Below are positions 1-9,700 of a stretch of 64,000 bases of DNA, in pieces. Where the stretch lies: the NCBI GenBank assembly GCA_903932145.1, contig CAIZFE010000021.1, positions 27,565 to 91,564 of the forward strand. Reading direction: 5' to 3'. Position 1 is the stretch's first letter. Each line of letters opens with the position of its first letter. Made by a program: the position numbers and the translations under genes. The stretch comes from an uncultured Rhodopila sp. Lineage in GTDB: Bacteria > Pseudomonadota > Alphaproteobacteria > Acetobacterales > Acetobacteraceae. The notes under the pieces were generated by a model. The model was given only the letters and a program-made list of their open reading frames with translations. It was not told the DNA's origin and made no database searches.

Positions 1-576
1 ATTGCCCACGCGCTCGCGGTTCGCAACGATCGCGGCCGGGTCGGTGACGAACGGCGCATCGAACGGTTGGTTCCAGAACGCGTCGAGTTGGCTCCAATAC
101 GACCACTCGCGCATCGCGGCCGCATCGGAATGAACATAGCCGAACCATTCCTGTGTCAGCGCCAGCGGCACCGCCCGTGTCAGCCCGGCGACCGCATCGA
201 TCGACCCGTTCGCTTCGGCCAGCAGAGCGGCGGTCTTTTGCGCGACCCAGGTTCGGATGGCGGGAACATCCTCGAAATCCAGGATCGCCTTCATGACGGA
301 TTTTTCGCGCCAATGGATGGCGGTGTCTTCTTGCGCCATCCAATAGCTGCCCTGCTTGGGCTTGTACAACGCGGCGCTGAACAGATCGTAACGGCGCAGG
401 ATATCGGTACAGTCATCGAACCGGGCGGCGATTGTCAGTTCGGGCATCACCAGGATGGGGCGGTGGCGCCGGAGTTCCTTGAAGAACGGCAACGGCTCGT
501 TGAAGATCCAGCCACGCACCAGGGTCCAACGCGCTGCCTCCGGTGTGGCATCGAAGCGTTCCAGATAAGTGGCCAT
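1..576 (-). CDS. Cytochrome P450, N-terminal part (runs off window)
   Basis: Only the first 192 codons are visible; the frame is open to the left edge, so the heme-binding Cys loop cannot be seen. The visible part looks like the N-terminal half of a bacterial cytochrome P450: FDDCTDILRRYDLFS at about residues 53-67, then DTAIHWREK near residue 85 in the place of the usual D-x3-H-x3-R C-helix motif, then an alternating helical region. P450s are heme monooxygenases that take electrons from ferredoxin or flavodoxin partners; the substrate cannot be inferred. The ATG at 576 has GGAG about 9 nt upstream; an in-frame ATG at 585 is the alternative. It diverges from the UPF0149 gene. Confidence 0.7.
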   Translation of the reverse strand, partial: MATYLERFDATPEAARWTLVRGWIFNEPLPFFKELRRHRPILVMPELTIAARFDDCTDILRRYDLFSAALYKPKQGSYWMAQEDTAIHWREKSVMKAILDFEDVPAIRTWVAQKTAALLAEANGSIDAVAGLTRAVPLALTQEWFGYVHSDAAAMREWSYWSQLDAFWNQPFDAPFVTDPAAIVANRERVGN

Positions 577-789
577 CGCATGCATCTCCGCGGGGGGCGA
601 CCGGTGATTGATCGTTATGCCACGACACTGGTCGCAGCATTCCGGAGCGTCAATGCGATGCGCAGCGGGTCGTTTCGTTCGAGTACGACGCGCCTGTTGC
701 GGTGGTGGCGATCGCGGCCCTCACGGGTTTGCGCCAACCTCCCCGATTGCGTTTGGGATGGTCGCGGCCCAAATGGAGCATCAACAGCG

Positions 790-1434
790 ATGGCTTCCAA
801 TCCCATGTCGAAACCGGACGTCGATCTTAGAGTCCTGGACGCCTACCTCATGTCGGACGACGCACCGGAGGAGTGCATGATGATCCCCGATCTGGACGGG
901 TTTCTGACCGGAATCGCCGTGGGGCCGGAACCGATCCCGCAGTCGGAGTGGATGTCCCGTATCTGGGGCGGCGAGGACCCGAAGTTCACCGGCACAGAGG
1001 AGGCCGAGATGGTCTTTGGCACGATCATCGGCCGCTATAATGAGATCGTGGCGCAACTGGAAGCCGGACCTGACAGCTTCGAGCCGATGTTCGAGCAGTC
1101 CGCCGACGGCCGATTGATCGTTACGGACTGGGCGGCCGGCTTCATCGACGCGGCGATGTTGCGTCCGGAGCGATGGGAGGCCCTGATTCGGGATGACGGA
1201 ATGGCCGCGGTCTTTTGGCCACTGCTGCTGTTGGGCGCGGATGACGACAACAATCCGCCGTTTGGTGCGCCGCCGGTTCCCGCGGAGTCGATGGATGAAC
1301 TCTATGAGAATGCATACGAGATCATCACTGAAAGCATTTTCCGTATCCGAGCGTTCTGGCAGCAGCACGCAACCGATCCCGTCCGCAAGGAGAAACCCGG
1401 CCGCCGGCCGACCGATACGCGCCGGCGGCGCTGA
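790..1434 (+). CDS. UPF0149 (YgfB/YecA) family protein
   Basis: 214 residues. The segment EECMMIPDLDGFLTGIAVGP near residues 25-45 and the run AVFWPLLLLGADDDNN near residue 140 are typical of the UPF0149/YecA family, small acidic helical proteins of unclear role; many relatives carry a C-terminal SEC-C zinc motif, which is absent here. The frame continues upstream to position 67, but that part is antisense to the P450 gene, so the ATG at 790 (GGAG about 11 nt upstream) or the one at 805 is the likely start. The C-terminus is Arg-rich (RRPTDTRRRR). Photolyase follows 54 bp downstream on the same strand. Confidence 0.75.
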   Translation: MASNPMSKPDVDLRVLDAYLMSDDAPEECMMIPDLDGFLTGIAVGPEPIPQSEWMSRIWGGEDPKFTGTEEAEMVFGTIIGRYNEIVAQLEAGPDSFEPMFEQSADGRLIVTDWAAGFIDAAMLRPERWEALIRDDGMAAVFWPLLLLGADDDNNPPFGAPPVPAESMDELYENAYEIITESIFRIRAFWQQHATDPVRKEKPGRRPTDTRRRR

Positions 1435-1488
1435 TGTTATGACGCGCTTAACCTGGACGCGGCCCGGACCATCCCCACATCCCGTGCG

Positions 1489-2904
1489 ATGACGCCTGTT
1501 ATTGTATGGTTCCGCGACGACCTGCGTCTGTCAGACCAGTCCGCGTTGCACGCCGCGATCGAGACCGGACGGCCGGTCCTGCCGGTGTTTATTCTCGACG
1601 ACGGATCGGCTGAACGATGGGCGCCGGGCGGGGCCTCGCGCTGGTGGCTGCATCACAGCCTCGCTGCCCTGCAACAATCGCTACAGGAGTGTGGCGCTCG
1701 GCTGACCCTGCGGCGGGGCGACAGTGTCGCGACCATTGCGGACGTTGCCAGACAGACCGGCGCGGTCGAGGTGTTTACCGGCGGTTCGGTCGATCCCCGG
1801 GCGCGGCGGCTTGATCAGGCGGCAGCGGCGGCTCTGGGCGGCGGCTTCCATCGGATGCGCACGACCACCCTGTTTCACCCTGACTCGGTGCGCACGAAGG
1901 CCGGCGGCGCTTATTCGGTTTATACGCCGTTTGCCAATGCGTGCCTGGCGCTGGGAGGGCCGAAGGCGCCGCTTCCCGCGCCAAGAACCATTCGCGGCGC
2001 TGACCCGCTTGTGTCCGATTGTCTCGAAGACTGGGGCTTGTTGCCCGGTAAGCCCGATTGGGCGGTGGGTTTGCGCGAAACCTGGACCCCTGGCGAGGCC
2101 GGCGCGATGGAGCGGGCTGAGGCGTTCCTGGATCACGGATTGTCCGGTTATGCCGTGGCGCGTGACCACCCCGCGCATGACGGGACATCAATGCTGTCGC
2201 CGCATCTGCATTTCGGCGAAATTTCGGCCTCTCAACTTTGGCACATGGCTCATCGGCGGCCCGCGGGACCGGCGCGGGACATCTTTATCCGGGAACTGCT
2301 GTGGCGGGAGTTTTGCGCCAATCTGCTTTGGCATCATCCGGCGTTACCCGACGCGCCGTTGAAGCCGGAGTTTGCGAAAATGCCATGGCGTGACGATCAG
2401 GCGGGGTTGCGGGCGTGGCGGCGTGGGCAGACCGGCGTGCCGATCGTCGATGCCGGTATGCGCCAACTTTGGCACACTGGCTGGATGCACAATCGCGTTC
2501 GCATGATCGTCGCCAGTTTTCTGGTCAAGCACCTGATGATGCCGTGGCAGGATGGCGAGGCCTGGTTCTGGGACACCCTGGTTGACGCCGATCTGGCGAG
2601 CAACGCCGGCAACTGGCAATGGGTCGCCGGGTGCGGCGCCGATGCCGCGCCGTATTTCCGGATTTTCAACCCGATCCTGCAGGGCAAAAAATTCGATGCC
2701 GACGGGGTCTATGTCCGGCAGTGGGTTCCGGAACTTGGCCGGCTTGATCCCCGCCATATCCATGCGCCTTGGGATGCGCCGGCGGACACTCTGACCAGGG
2801 CCGGTGTCTCCCTCGGCAACACGTATCCGAAACCGATCGTGGATCTTGGGATCGGCAGGTCGCGCGCTTTGGAGGCCTATGCGCGAATTCGTGAGTCCGC
2901 GTGA
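1489..2904 (+). CDS. phrB: Deoxyribodipyrimidine photolyase
   Basis: 471 residues, the usual length for class I CPD photolyases. It repairs cyclobutane pyrimidine dimers using blue light through FADH- and an antenna chromophore. The N-terminal Rossmann-like domain begins VIVWFRDDLRLSD. The FAD-binding domain contains TSMLSPHLHFGEIS (about residues 233-247), RELLWREFCANLLWHHP (about 267-283) and the Trp-rich stretch from GWMHNR through SNAGNWQWVAGCG to APYFRIFNP (about 330-395). These match photolyases rather than plant-type cryptochromes. The start ATG follows the UPF0149 stop by 54 bp. The gene is probably expressed alone or with its upstream neighbour. Confidence 0.93.
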   Translation: MTPVIVWFRDDLRLSDQSALHAAIETGRPVLPVFILDDGSAERWAPGGASRWWLHHSLAALQQSLQECGARLTLRRGDSVATIADVARQTGAVEVFTGGSVDPRARRLDQAAAAALGGGFHRMRTTTLFHPDSVRTKAGGAYSVYTPFANACLALGGPKAPLPAPRTIRGADPLVSDCLEDWGLLPGKPDWAVGLRETWTPGEAGAMERAEAFLDHGLSGYAVARDHPAHDGTSMLSPHLHFGEISASQLWHMAHRRPAGPARDIFIRELLWREFCANLLWHHPALPDAPLKPEFAKMPWRDDQAGLRAWRRGQTGVPIVDAGMRQLWHTGWMHNRVRMIVASFLVKHLMMPWQDGEAWFWDTLVDADLASNAGNWQWVAGCGADAAPYFRIFNPILQGKKFDADGVYVRQWVPELGRLDPRHIHAPWDAPADTLTRAGVSLGNTYPKPIVDLGIGRSRALEAYARIRESA

Positions 2905-2960
2905 TGCGCGCCGGGTTGTGATGTTGGTTCGAAGCACCAACTTAATCTACATATCATCCA

Positions 2961-3641
2961 ATGACCACCCATCCGATCCCCCCTGGTGCCAAAGTCCGAG
3001 TCGTTGGCGACGTGCATGGCGACGCCACCGGCTTCGCGTATGCGACCGCCACTGACCGCTTCATCGTGCAACTCGGCGACCTGGCTGATCACGGCCCGGA
3101 CAGCGCCGGCACGCTGCGGATGATGTTCGATCTGACCGAGACCGGGCGGGGGCTGTTTATCCTTGGCAACCACGACCTGAAGCTGGCCCGTGTGCTGTCG
3201 GGCGATCATGTGCGAATCGAGCCGGTTGTGCAGGCGACGGTGGACCAGATGGATGACGACCTGAAAGCCAGGACGCTGCGACTGGTCGCCGAGGCGCCCG
3301 CATGGCTGCGGTACGGGTCGGCGTTGTTCGTGCACGGCGGGTTCCATACCACGATGCTGGAGCAGCCTTCGCCGGATCACGGCCTGGAGCGTCCATACGG
3401 AGCGGTGGCGCGGGCCTTGTATGGTGAACCGACCGGACGGATGCAGACGGACGGGTATCCCGAACGCAGCTTGCGTTGGGTGGACCGCATTCCTGACGGT
3501 CTGACCGTGTATTGCGGGCATGACCGGCGCAGCAGCGACGGGCGGCCTTATGTGCGCCATGGCGCCCTGGGTGGGACGGCGGTGTTCCTGGACACCGGGG
3601 CGGGGAAGGGCGGTCACCTGTCCTGGATCGACCTGCCGTAA
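2961..3641 (+). CDS. Calcineurin-like metallophosphoesterase
   Basis: 226 residues with the full set of PPP-type metallophosphatase motifs: GDVHGD (about residues 15-20), GDLADHG (about 37-43), GNHDLK (about 67-72), a later HGG (about 122) and CGHD (about 186). These residues bind two metal ions. Relatives include ApaH-like diadenosine tetraphosphatases and PNKP-type polynucleotide phosphatases; the sequence does not tell which substrate is used. The protein is cytosolic, with no signal peptide. Its TAA stop at 3639-3641 abuts the stop of the convergent SDR gene with no intergenic bases. Confidence 0.85.
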   Translation: MTTHPIPPGAKVRVVGDVHGDATGFAYATATDRFIVQLGDLADHGPDSAGTLRMMFDLTETGRGLFILGNHDLKLARVLSGDHVRIEPVVQATVDQMDDDLKARTLRLVAEAPAWLRYGSALFVHGGFHTTMLEQPSPDHGLERPYGAVARALYGEPTGRMQTDGYPERSLRWVDRIPDGLTVYCGHDRRSSDGRPYVRHGALGGTAVFLDTGAGKGGHLSWIDLP

Positions 3642-4406
3642 CTAAATCACCAGTCCGCCATCCACATGGATCGCCTGTCCGGTGACGTAGGCCGCAGCGG
3701 GGGATGCCAGGAAAGCGACCACAGCCGCGACCTCGTCTGGCAGTCCGACCCGGCCCAGCGGAATGCGCGCGGTTTGCGACGCCAGGGCGCCGGGGCCGAT
3801 GGCGCGGTGGGCGCCCTCGTCTTTGCGGATAAAGCCCGGCACGACCGCGTTCACAGTTACGCCGTTCGGGCCGAGCTCGATCGCCAGTGCCCGGACCAGC
3901 GCCTCCAAGCCCGCCTTCGCGGCGGCCGAGGCGGGGAAAATCGCCAAATCGGTACGAAATGCGTGCGCGACAAAGCTGGATACCGCGATGACCCGGCCAT
4001 TGGTGGCGTTGCGCAATGCGGGCAGGGCGGCCCGAGCGAGCCGGAAAAAAGCGCCCTGGATTGTCTCGGTTGAAGCTGTCATGGCCAGATCGGTCAGGTC
4101 CGCGAACGGCGTCCGATCGGCGAAACCGGCATTGCTGACCAGGACATCGAGGCGTCCGAAGCGATCCGTTGCGGCCGCCACCAGGGAGCCAGCAATCCCG
4201 GGATCGGCGAGGTCTCCCAACACGATCTCTGCCAGGCTGCCGGCAGCCCGGACCTGGCCTGCCACAGCCTCGGCCGCATCCCGATTGCGACGGGTATGGA
4301 TCAGGATGGCGGTTTCGGGACTGGCCATGGTTCGGCAGATCGCCGCGCCTATGCCGCTGGCGGCGCCGGTGACCAGGATGGACCGTCGGATTGGTTGTTC
4401 GGTCAT
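3642..4406 (-). CDS. SDR-family oxidoreductase-like protein lacking the catalytic Tyr
   Basis: 254 residues from the ATG at 4406, which has GGAGGT 10 nt upstream; a longer frame to 4424 would start inside that ribosome site. The Rossmann motif TGAASGIG is at residues 13-20, VSNAG near 90, and the C-terminus GQAIHVDGGLVI is typical of classical SDRs. The usual active-site Y-x3-K reads S-A-A-A-K (Ser about 160, Lys about 164), so the catalytic Tyr appears to be replaced by Ser, with a Phe four residues earlier. It may therefore be a non-canonical or regulatory SDR. Neighbours give no substrate clue; hldE lies upstream in the same orientation with about 90 bp between. Confidence 0.85.
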   Translation of the reverse strand: MTEQPIRRSILVTGAASGIGAAICRTMASPETAILIHTRRNRDAAEAVAGQVRAAGSLAEIVLGDLADPGIAGSLVAAATDRFGRLDVLVSNAGFADRTPFADLTDLAMTASTETIQGAFFRLARAALPALRNATNGRVIAVSSFVAHAFRTDLAIFPASAAAKAGLEALVRALAIELGPNGVTVNAVVPGFIRKDEGAHRAIGPGALASQTARIPLGRVGLPDEVAAVVAFLASPAAAYVTGQAIHVDGGLVI

Positions 4407-4495
4407 GCGCGACGATACCTCCAATGTCCGATGCCTCGCGGCTCAGAAGCAGCGTGATTGAGGCTGCGGACCGAGGCAAGCCACGCCCGTCGATC

Positions 4496-6007
4496 CTACC
4501 CCTCGACCGGCGCCGTCATCCGGCGGATAGTGCCCGTGGTGCTGTGCCCTTCCCGCAGGGTGACCAGGACCACCTTACCGCCCCGGGCCTGCACCAGGTC
4601 GCCGCCGACCACCTGATCGACCGTATAGTCGGAGCCTTTGACCAGAATGTCCGGCCGCAGCGCCCGGATCATCTCCAGCGGCGTGTCCTCGTCGAACAAG
4701 GTGACCAGATCGACCGGCGCCATCGACGCCATGACGGTGGCACGAGCCATCTCGTTTTGCAGCGGACGGCTGGGTCCCTTCAGGCGTTTGACCGAGGCAT
4801 CGGTGTTCAGCGCCACGATCAGCCGGTCGCAGGCGGCGCGGGCCTCACTCAGCAGGCGGACATGGCCGGGATGGATCAGGTCAAAACAGCCATTGGCGAA
4901 CCCGACTTTCAGGCCACGGCGGTGCCATTCGGCGATCTGCTCGATGGCTTCCTCCAGGCTGGCCACCTTGCGGTCGGTCTGCACCAGGTCATCCAGATGC
5001 AGCGCGTCCAGCAACTCCTGGCGCGAAACCGTGGCCGTGCCCTGTTTGCCGACGGAAATGCCGGCCGTGGCGTTCGCCAGGATCGCCGCTTCGGGCAGGG
5101 CCGCGCCGGCCCCGAGTGCTACGGCCAGGGCCGCGACCAGCGTATCGCCCGCCCCCGAAACGTCCGCGACTTCTCGCGCTCGGGTGGGGATGTGCAGCGC
5201 CTCGCGGTCGCGGCACACCAGCGTCAGGCCCTTTGCCGAACGGGTGACCAACACGGCCTCGCCGCCGGTGGCTTCCAGCGCCACGCGGCCGGCGCGGTCG
5301 GCTTCGGCGTCGTGTTCGGCGTCGATCCGGGTGGCGGTCCGCACTTCCAACTCGTTGGGCGTCAGGATCGCGGCGCCCCGATACGCCGCGAAATCCGCCC
5401 GCTTCGGATCGGCGATCACCAGTTTGCCGGTTCGCGTCGCGCACGCCAGGATTGCCTGCAGCACGTCATCGCACAGCACGCCTTTGGCATAATCCGACAG
5501 CACGATCACGTCCGCCGCGTCGATGGCGCGTTCGACCGCTGCCATGACCGCCTGGAGCCCGGCGGCATTGAGAGGAGCCGTGGTTTCTTCGTCCAATCGC
5601 AGAAGCTGGTGTGACCCGGTCATGAACCGCGTCTTGCAGGTGGTCGGCCGCCCGGCGATCCGCACCAGAGCAGGCGAAATCCCGGCTGTTGCGGTGACCA
5701 GACGGTCCACATCGTCGCCGGACGGATCATCTCCCACCACACCGATCAGGATCGCATGGCCACCCAGCGTCGCGATGTTCAGCGCCACATTTGCGGCGCC
5801 ACCCAGAGTGCAACGGTTATTCGCCGGCCGCAGCACCGCAATGGGCGCTTCCGGGGACAGGCGTTGCACGCTGCCGGTGATATACCGGTCGAGAATTACG
5901 TCGCCGATGACCAATATCCGAACGGTGTGAAAGCGACGGACGATCGTCGCAAGCTCGATATCCGTTGGTGGGGATGTTCGGCTGCGGTCTGCCAGGGGTG
6001 GTGTCAT
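4496..6007 (-). CDS. hldE: Bifunctional heptose-7-phosphate kinase / heptose-1-phosphate adenylyltransferase
   Basis: 503 residues from the ATG at 6007, with AGGGA about 6 nt upstream; the frame extends to 6103 but without an SD. The N-terminal ribokinase-like domain has GGAANVALN (about 80-88) and the anion-hole motif GAGDT (about 285). The C-terminal nucleotidyltransferase domain has FANGCFD followed by HPGH (about 367-378). Together the domains turn D-glycero-D-manno-heptose 7-phosphate into the bisphosphate and then, after GmhB, heptose 1-phosphate into ADP-heptose for LPS inner core. The fused form is common in Proteobacteria. It diverges from the glycosyltransferase genes at 6192, one of which carries a heptosyltransferase-like GT9 domain, so the context is cell-surface glycan synthesis. 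Confidence 0.93.
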   Translation of the reverse strand: MTPPLADRSRTSPPTDIELATIVRRFHTVRILVIGDVILDRYITGSVQRLSPEAPIAVLRPANNRCTLGGAANVALNIATLGGHAILIGVVGDDPSGDDVDRLVTATAGISPALVRIAGRPTTCKTRFMTGSHQLLRLDEETTAPLNAAGLQAVMAAVERAIDAADVIVLSDYAKGVLCDDVLQAILACATRTGKLVIADPKRADFAAYRGAAILTPNELEVRTATRIDAEHDAEADRAGRVALEATGGEAVLVTRSAKGLTLVCRDREALHIPTRAREVADVSGAGDTLVAALAVALGAGAALPEAAILANATAGISVGKQGTATVSRQELLDALHLDDLVQTDRKVASLEEAIEQIAEWHRRGLKVGFANGCFDLIHPGHVRLLSEARAACDRLIVALNTDASVKRLKGPSRPLQNEMARATVMASMAPVDLVTLFDEDTPLEMIRALRPDILVKGSDYTVDQVVGGDLVQARGGKVVLVTLREGHSTTGTIRRMTAPVEG

Positions 6008-6191
6008 GCGGCGATCCCTGTCGGATTGGTGTTGGAAGCGACCGGGTCCATAGCAGGACAAATCCTCCGCCGCACCTGCAAAAGCGGCTAATGAGTGTTC
6101 CATCCCCGGTCTGGAAACGCTATTGGGATGCGCGAAGGTTACGCTACTGTCGTCCTGATGTTTCGTTTGTGCCGCCCATTAAGGAGAAATC

Positions 6192-6587
6192 GTGAAATAT
6201 CTCCCGCCGTTCGAGTTGATACGCCGCTCGATTGAGATATCCACCATCAGGGGCGAGCTCCGGGTCAATTTGTCCTACGGAGATTTCGTTAAGCTGCTCC
6301 AGATGATAATCCAGGGTATCGAGGTCGATGAGGCGTGGTACGCCCGGGCCTACGAGGATATCGGTAGCGCGGTTGCGGATGGCGCGGTGCAGTCCGCCAG
6401 GCAGCATTTCGTCAGCGATGGGTATTTCGAGGGGCGCCTGCCCTTCCCGATCATGGTCGATGAGCCGTGGTATCTGGCGGCAAATCCCGACGTTGCGGAA
6501 AGTATCCGCAAAGGTGCTGTTGAGTCGGCGCAAGACCATTTCAACCGCGATGGCTACCGTGAAGGGCGGTTGCCGTTCGGATTATGA
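6192..6587 (+). CDS. Small protein with two W-Y / DGYxEGRLPF repeats
   Basis: 131 residues starting at GTG 6192, with AAGGAG a few bases upstream. After an N-terminal part (VNLSYGDFVKLLQMIIQG) come two repeats of about 43 residues. Each has EPWYL or EAWYA, then a DV or DI pair, then SAxxHFxxDGYxEGRLPF (ending near residues 86 and 129). Such repeats occur in alphaproteobacterial surface-polysaccharide glycosyltransferases and secreted proteins; their function is not established. The stop is close upstream of the giant glycosyltransferase frame, so the two are probably co-transcribed and may act together. I cannot exclude that the two frames were once a single gene. Confidence 0.75.
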   Translation: MKYLPPFELIRRSIEISTIRGELRVNLSYGDFVKLLQMIIQGIEVDEAWYARAYEDIGSAVADGAVQSARQHFVSDGYFEGRLPFPIMVDEPWYLAANPDVAESIRKGAVESAQDHFNRDGYREGRLPFGL

Positions 6588-6750
6588 CATTGTCGGGATG
6601 ATACCCGCACGCCGCGGCCTCGGCCGTAACGGTGAGGCGGCAATCGTCGGAATGCCTGGCCCTTGCGCGCCGCGGGTCCTAGGAACCGACACCGCACGAA
6701 ACCCCGTAGGACAGGTCAGTCCGCCGGCCACAAACAGGACCAACGTCCGT

Positions 6751-9700
6751 ATGACGCGTAAACGACCGGCATCGCCCGGGGACTCGATCCTCCTCATGCC
6801 GCCCGTCAGGCAACCGGTTGTTCGCAGGACGAAGGCGAAGCGATCAGAGGCTGACCTTCCAGCGCACACTCTGCCCCCGGTGAAGCCGATGCTCGCCGCC
6901 CAACGGGAGCGCCCGTCCAGCCTGCCCGTTATCCTGATTGAAATCGATGCAGCGATTTCCGGGGGATTCGTCCGCGACCGGTTCGATGTTATGATCCGAG
7001 GCCGAGCGGTCAGTGTGGCGCCGATCGAGGGCATCAGGTTGCAGGTTGGCGACCTGGTCACCGGGTCCGCCTCCTTCGCACGACCGGACCGTGCCGCGGC
7101 AGCGGTCTTACCTGACGGCACGCCGGCCCGTCAGCGCGCGTTCCAGTTTAATCTGTCACGCCCCGGCGACGGCCGAACGGAAGCCTGTGCGTTCCAGATT
7201 ATCGCCCGCACCAGCGATGGCGTCGAACGCGCCGAGGATTTCAGGATCGAGATCGATCCGGAAGCCGGCGATCCGGTGGCTGTCATTGTTGGACCGACGC
7301 ATTGTGGACCCGGAATGGATAGGCCGGACGCCGTCATGTACATTGAGCGGGCGGTGCTCGATCCGGATGGTATGCTGTCTGTCCAGGGGTGGGCGATCGC
7401 GCTGTCGCCGGTGATCACGGTACAGGTATTTGCCGCGGAAGCACTGATTTCCAGAGCAAATTTCGGCAGCGAACGCGACGATGTGGCGGCGGCCTATTCG
7501 GCCTATCCGAACGCTCGGTTGTCCGGCTTCGGCCTGACATCGCAACTGGCGAAGGCCGATCGCGACGCGGACCGGATCAGGGTTCAAATCATCTGCCAGA
7601 ATGGGTTCGGGCATGAGGAGAGCATCCCGGTCGAGCGCCTGGCACGCCGTGGCACGCCACGGCGGGAGGCTGAAGCCATTCCACGCACGCCGGAAAATTC
7701 GCATGCGCCTCAGGATGCGGCGGCTCCGGAGCCGCAGGCCGAAATTCGCATGCATTGTGATATTGCCGAACTGAGCGGTGATGGCGACCTGCTTGTGACG
7801 GGTTGGGCGGTGTGTGCCGCCGGGGTTGCGCAGGTACGAATTTTGCTGAACGACGCGGACGTGGGTTTGGCCTCGTTCGGTCACCCGCGCCCTGACGTGG
7901 GCACCACCTTTCCCGCGATTCGGTCGGCGGATCTGTCGGGCTTCCGGTTTGCCCAACGTCTCCGCGGCTGGTTCCAAGGCCCGCACGAAGTTCGCGTCAT
8001 TGTCCGCAATCTGGCCGGTGACGAGACTGCGACGCAGATCGCCGTCGTGGCGAGCGAAGCCGATCTCCGCGATGCAGGTCCTCCGTCCGCTGCCGATCAG
8101 CGCGAACCGGACCGCAGCGTCACGTTGACGCCGAACGAGGCCGCCGAATTCCGTTTCGAGATTGATGCGCCCGGCGTGGCGAACGGGGCGGCGGTGGCGC
8201 TGGTCACCGGACGTCTCAGTATTGACGGCTGGGTGTTGAGCCGCAGCGGCATCGCCAGCTTCGAGGTGTTTCTCGACGGCCAACGGCTGGGCGACGCCCA
8301 TTACGGACAGGCTCGCCAGGATGTTGGCGCGGCCTTCCCGGATTGGCCGAATGCCCTGCGCAGCGGCTACGCATTTCATTGTCCGCCCCGCAGCCTGCAT
8401 GACGGTGACCACACGATCGAACTGCGTATCCGGGCGAACGGCGGCCAGACCATGGTCCGATCGTTTGGTATTTCGGTGAAAAAGGCCGAAGACCAGCAAG
8501 AGAATACCGGCATTCGGCGGCGGGTTCCCCGGGTGGAGGCCGACATGATGGCCGGGTTCCTCGCGGCCGCGGGCGCGCGCCCGTCGTTTCAATATATCCA
8601 CCGGCAGGATCGGCCGATTGACGCCGGCCGGCTTCGTAAGACGCTGGAAGCGCTGCGGTTGCAGGCCTATCCGGAGTGGAGCGTCCAGGTTTTGGCCGCG
8701 GATGATGACGTCGCGGCGGCGCTGCGGGTGATCGTCAAAGAGACGCTACCGTATGCGGCCGATCGCTTTTCAGTCGTCGGACCCTCGGACGCGGCGGTTT
8801 GGAACGCACCGCTGGGTAAGGCTGGGGGTGCATCGTTGTGTGCCCTGCTGCTGCCCGGGGACGAACCCGGTGCGGACGCGTTGCTGGAGCTCGCGGTGGC
8901 CAGTGTTCGGCATCCGGCCTGCGACCTGTTGTATGGCGACGAGGTCAGGGTCAGTCCGGTCAGTCACGAAAAAGAGCCATTCTTCAAGCCGGATTTTTCC
9001 CCCGATCTGCTGTTCTCCACCAACTATATCGGCCGGCTTTGGGCGGTGCGCGCCGGCCTGCTGGCCAGGACCGGCGTGACACCGGCCGGTTTGTTTGCCG
9101 ATGGCGAATACGATCTGGTGCTGCGCTGCGCCGACCAGGCGTCGTCGGTGCATCACATTCCCAAGCTGCTGTGTCAGCGTGGTGTCGTGGCGTTGGACAC
9201 GATTGAACAGGAGCAGACCGCGCTGGAGCGGATGCTGGTTCGCCGGCGGATGGCCGCGGAGGTCTTGCCCGGGCGGATTGCCGGCACCTGGCGGGTCAGG
9301 CGGGTGGTGCCGGCGAAGGGCAAGGTTTCCATCATCATTCCGACCTGCGCCGCGCACGGCTATATCGAGACATGCATCGCTACATTGCGGGCGAAGACGA
9401 CATATACTGACTACGAAATAATATGCATCGATAATATTCCCGCGTCCGCGATTGCCTGGAAAATATGGTTGCGGCAGAATGCCGACAAGGTTGTCGAGAT
9501 CCCGGATGCGTTCAATTGGTCTCGGTTCAATAATCGGGCCGCCGAGGCTGCCGATGGCGAATTTCTGCTGTTCCTGAACGACGATATCGAGATCATCCAG
9601 GACGGCTGGCTGGAAGCGATGATGGAGCATGCCAGACGTCCGGAGGTCGGTCTGGTGGGGCCGCAACTTCTGTATCGCGACGGCAAGGTCCAGCATGCCG

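Noticed and set aside
67..789. N-terminal part of the long plus frame ending at 1434
   Set aside because: It is antisense to the P450 gene and has no family similarity; the UPF0149 protein clearly starts near 790.
3157..4479. 440-codon minus-strand frame overlapping the SDR
   Set aside because: Out of frame with the SDR and rich in Arg/Pro/Gly; the SDR frame has all expected motifs and an SD.
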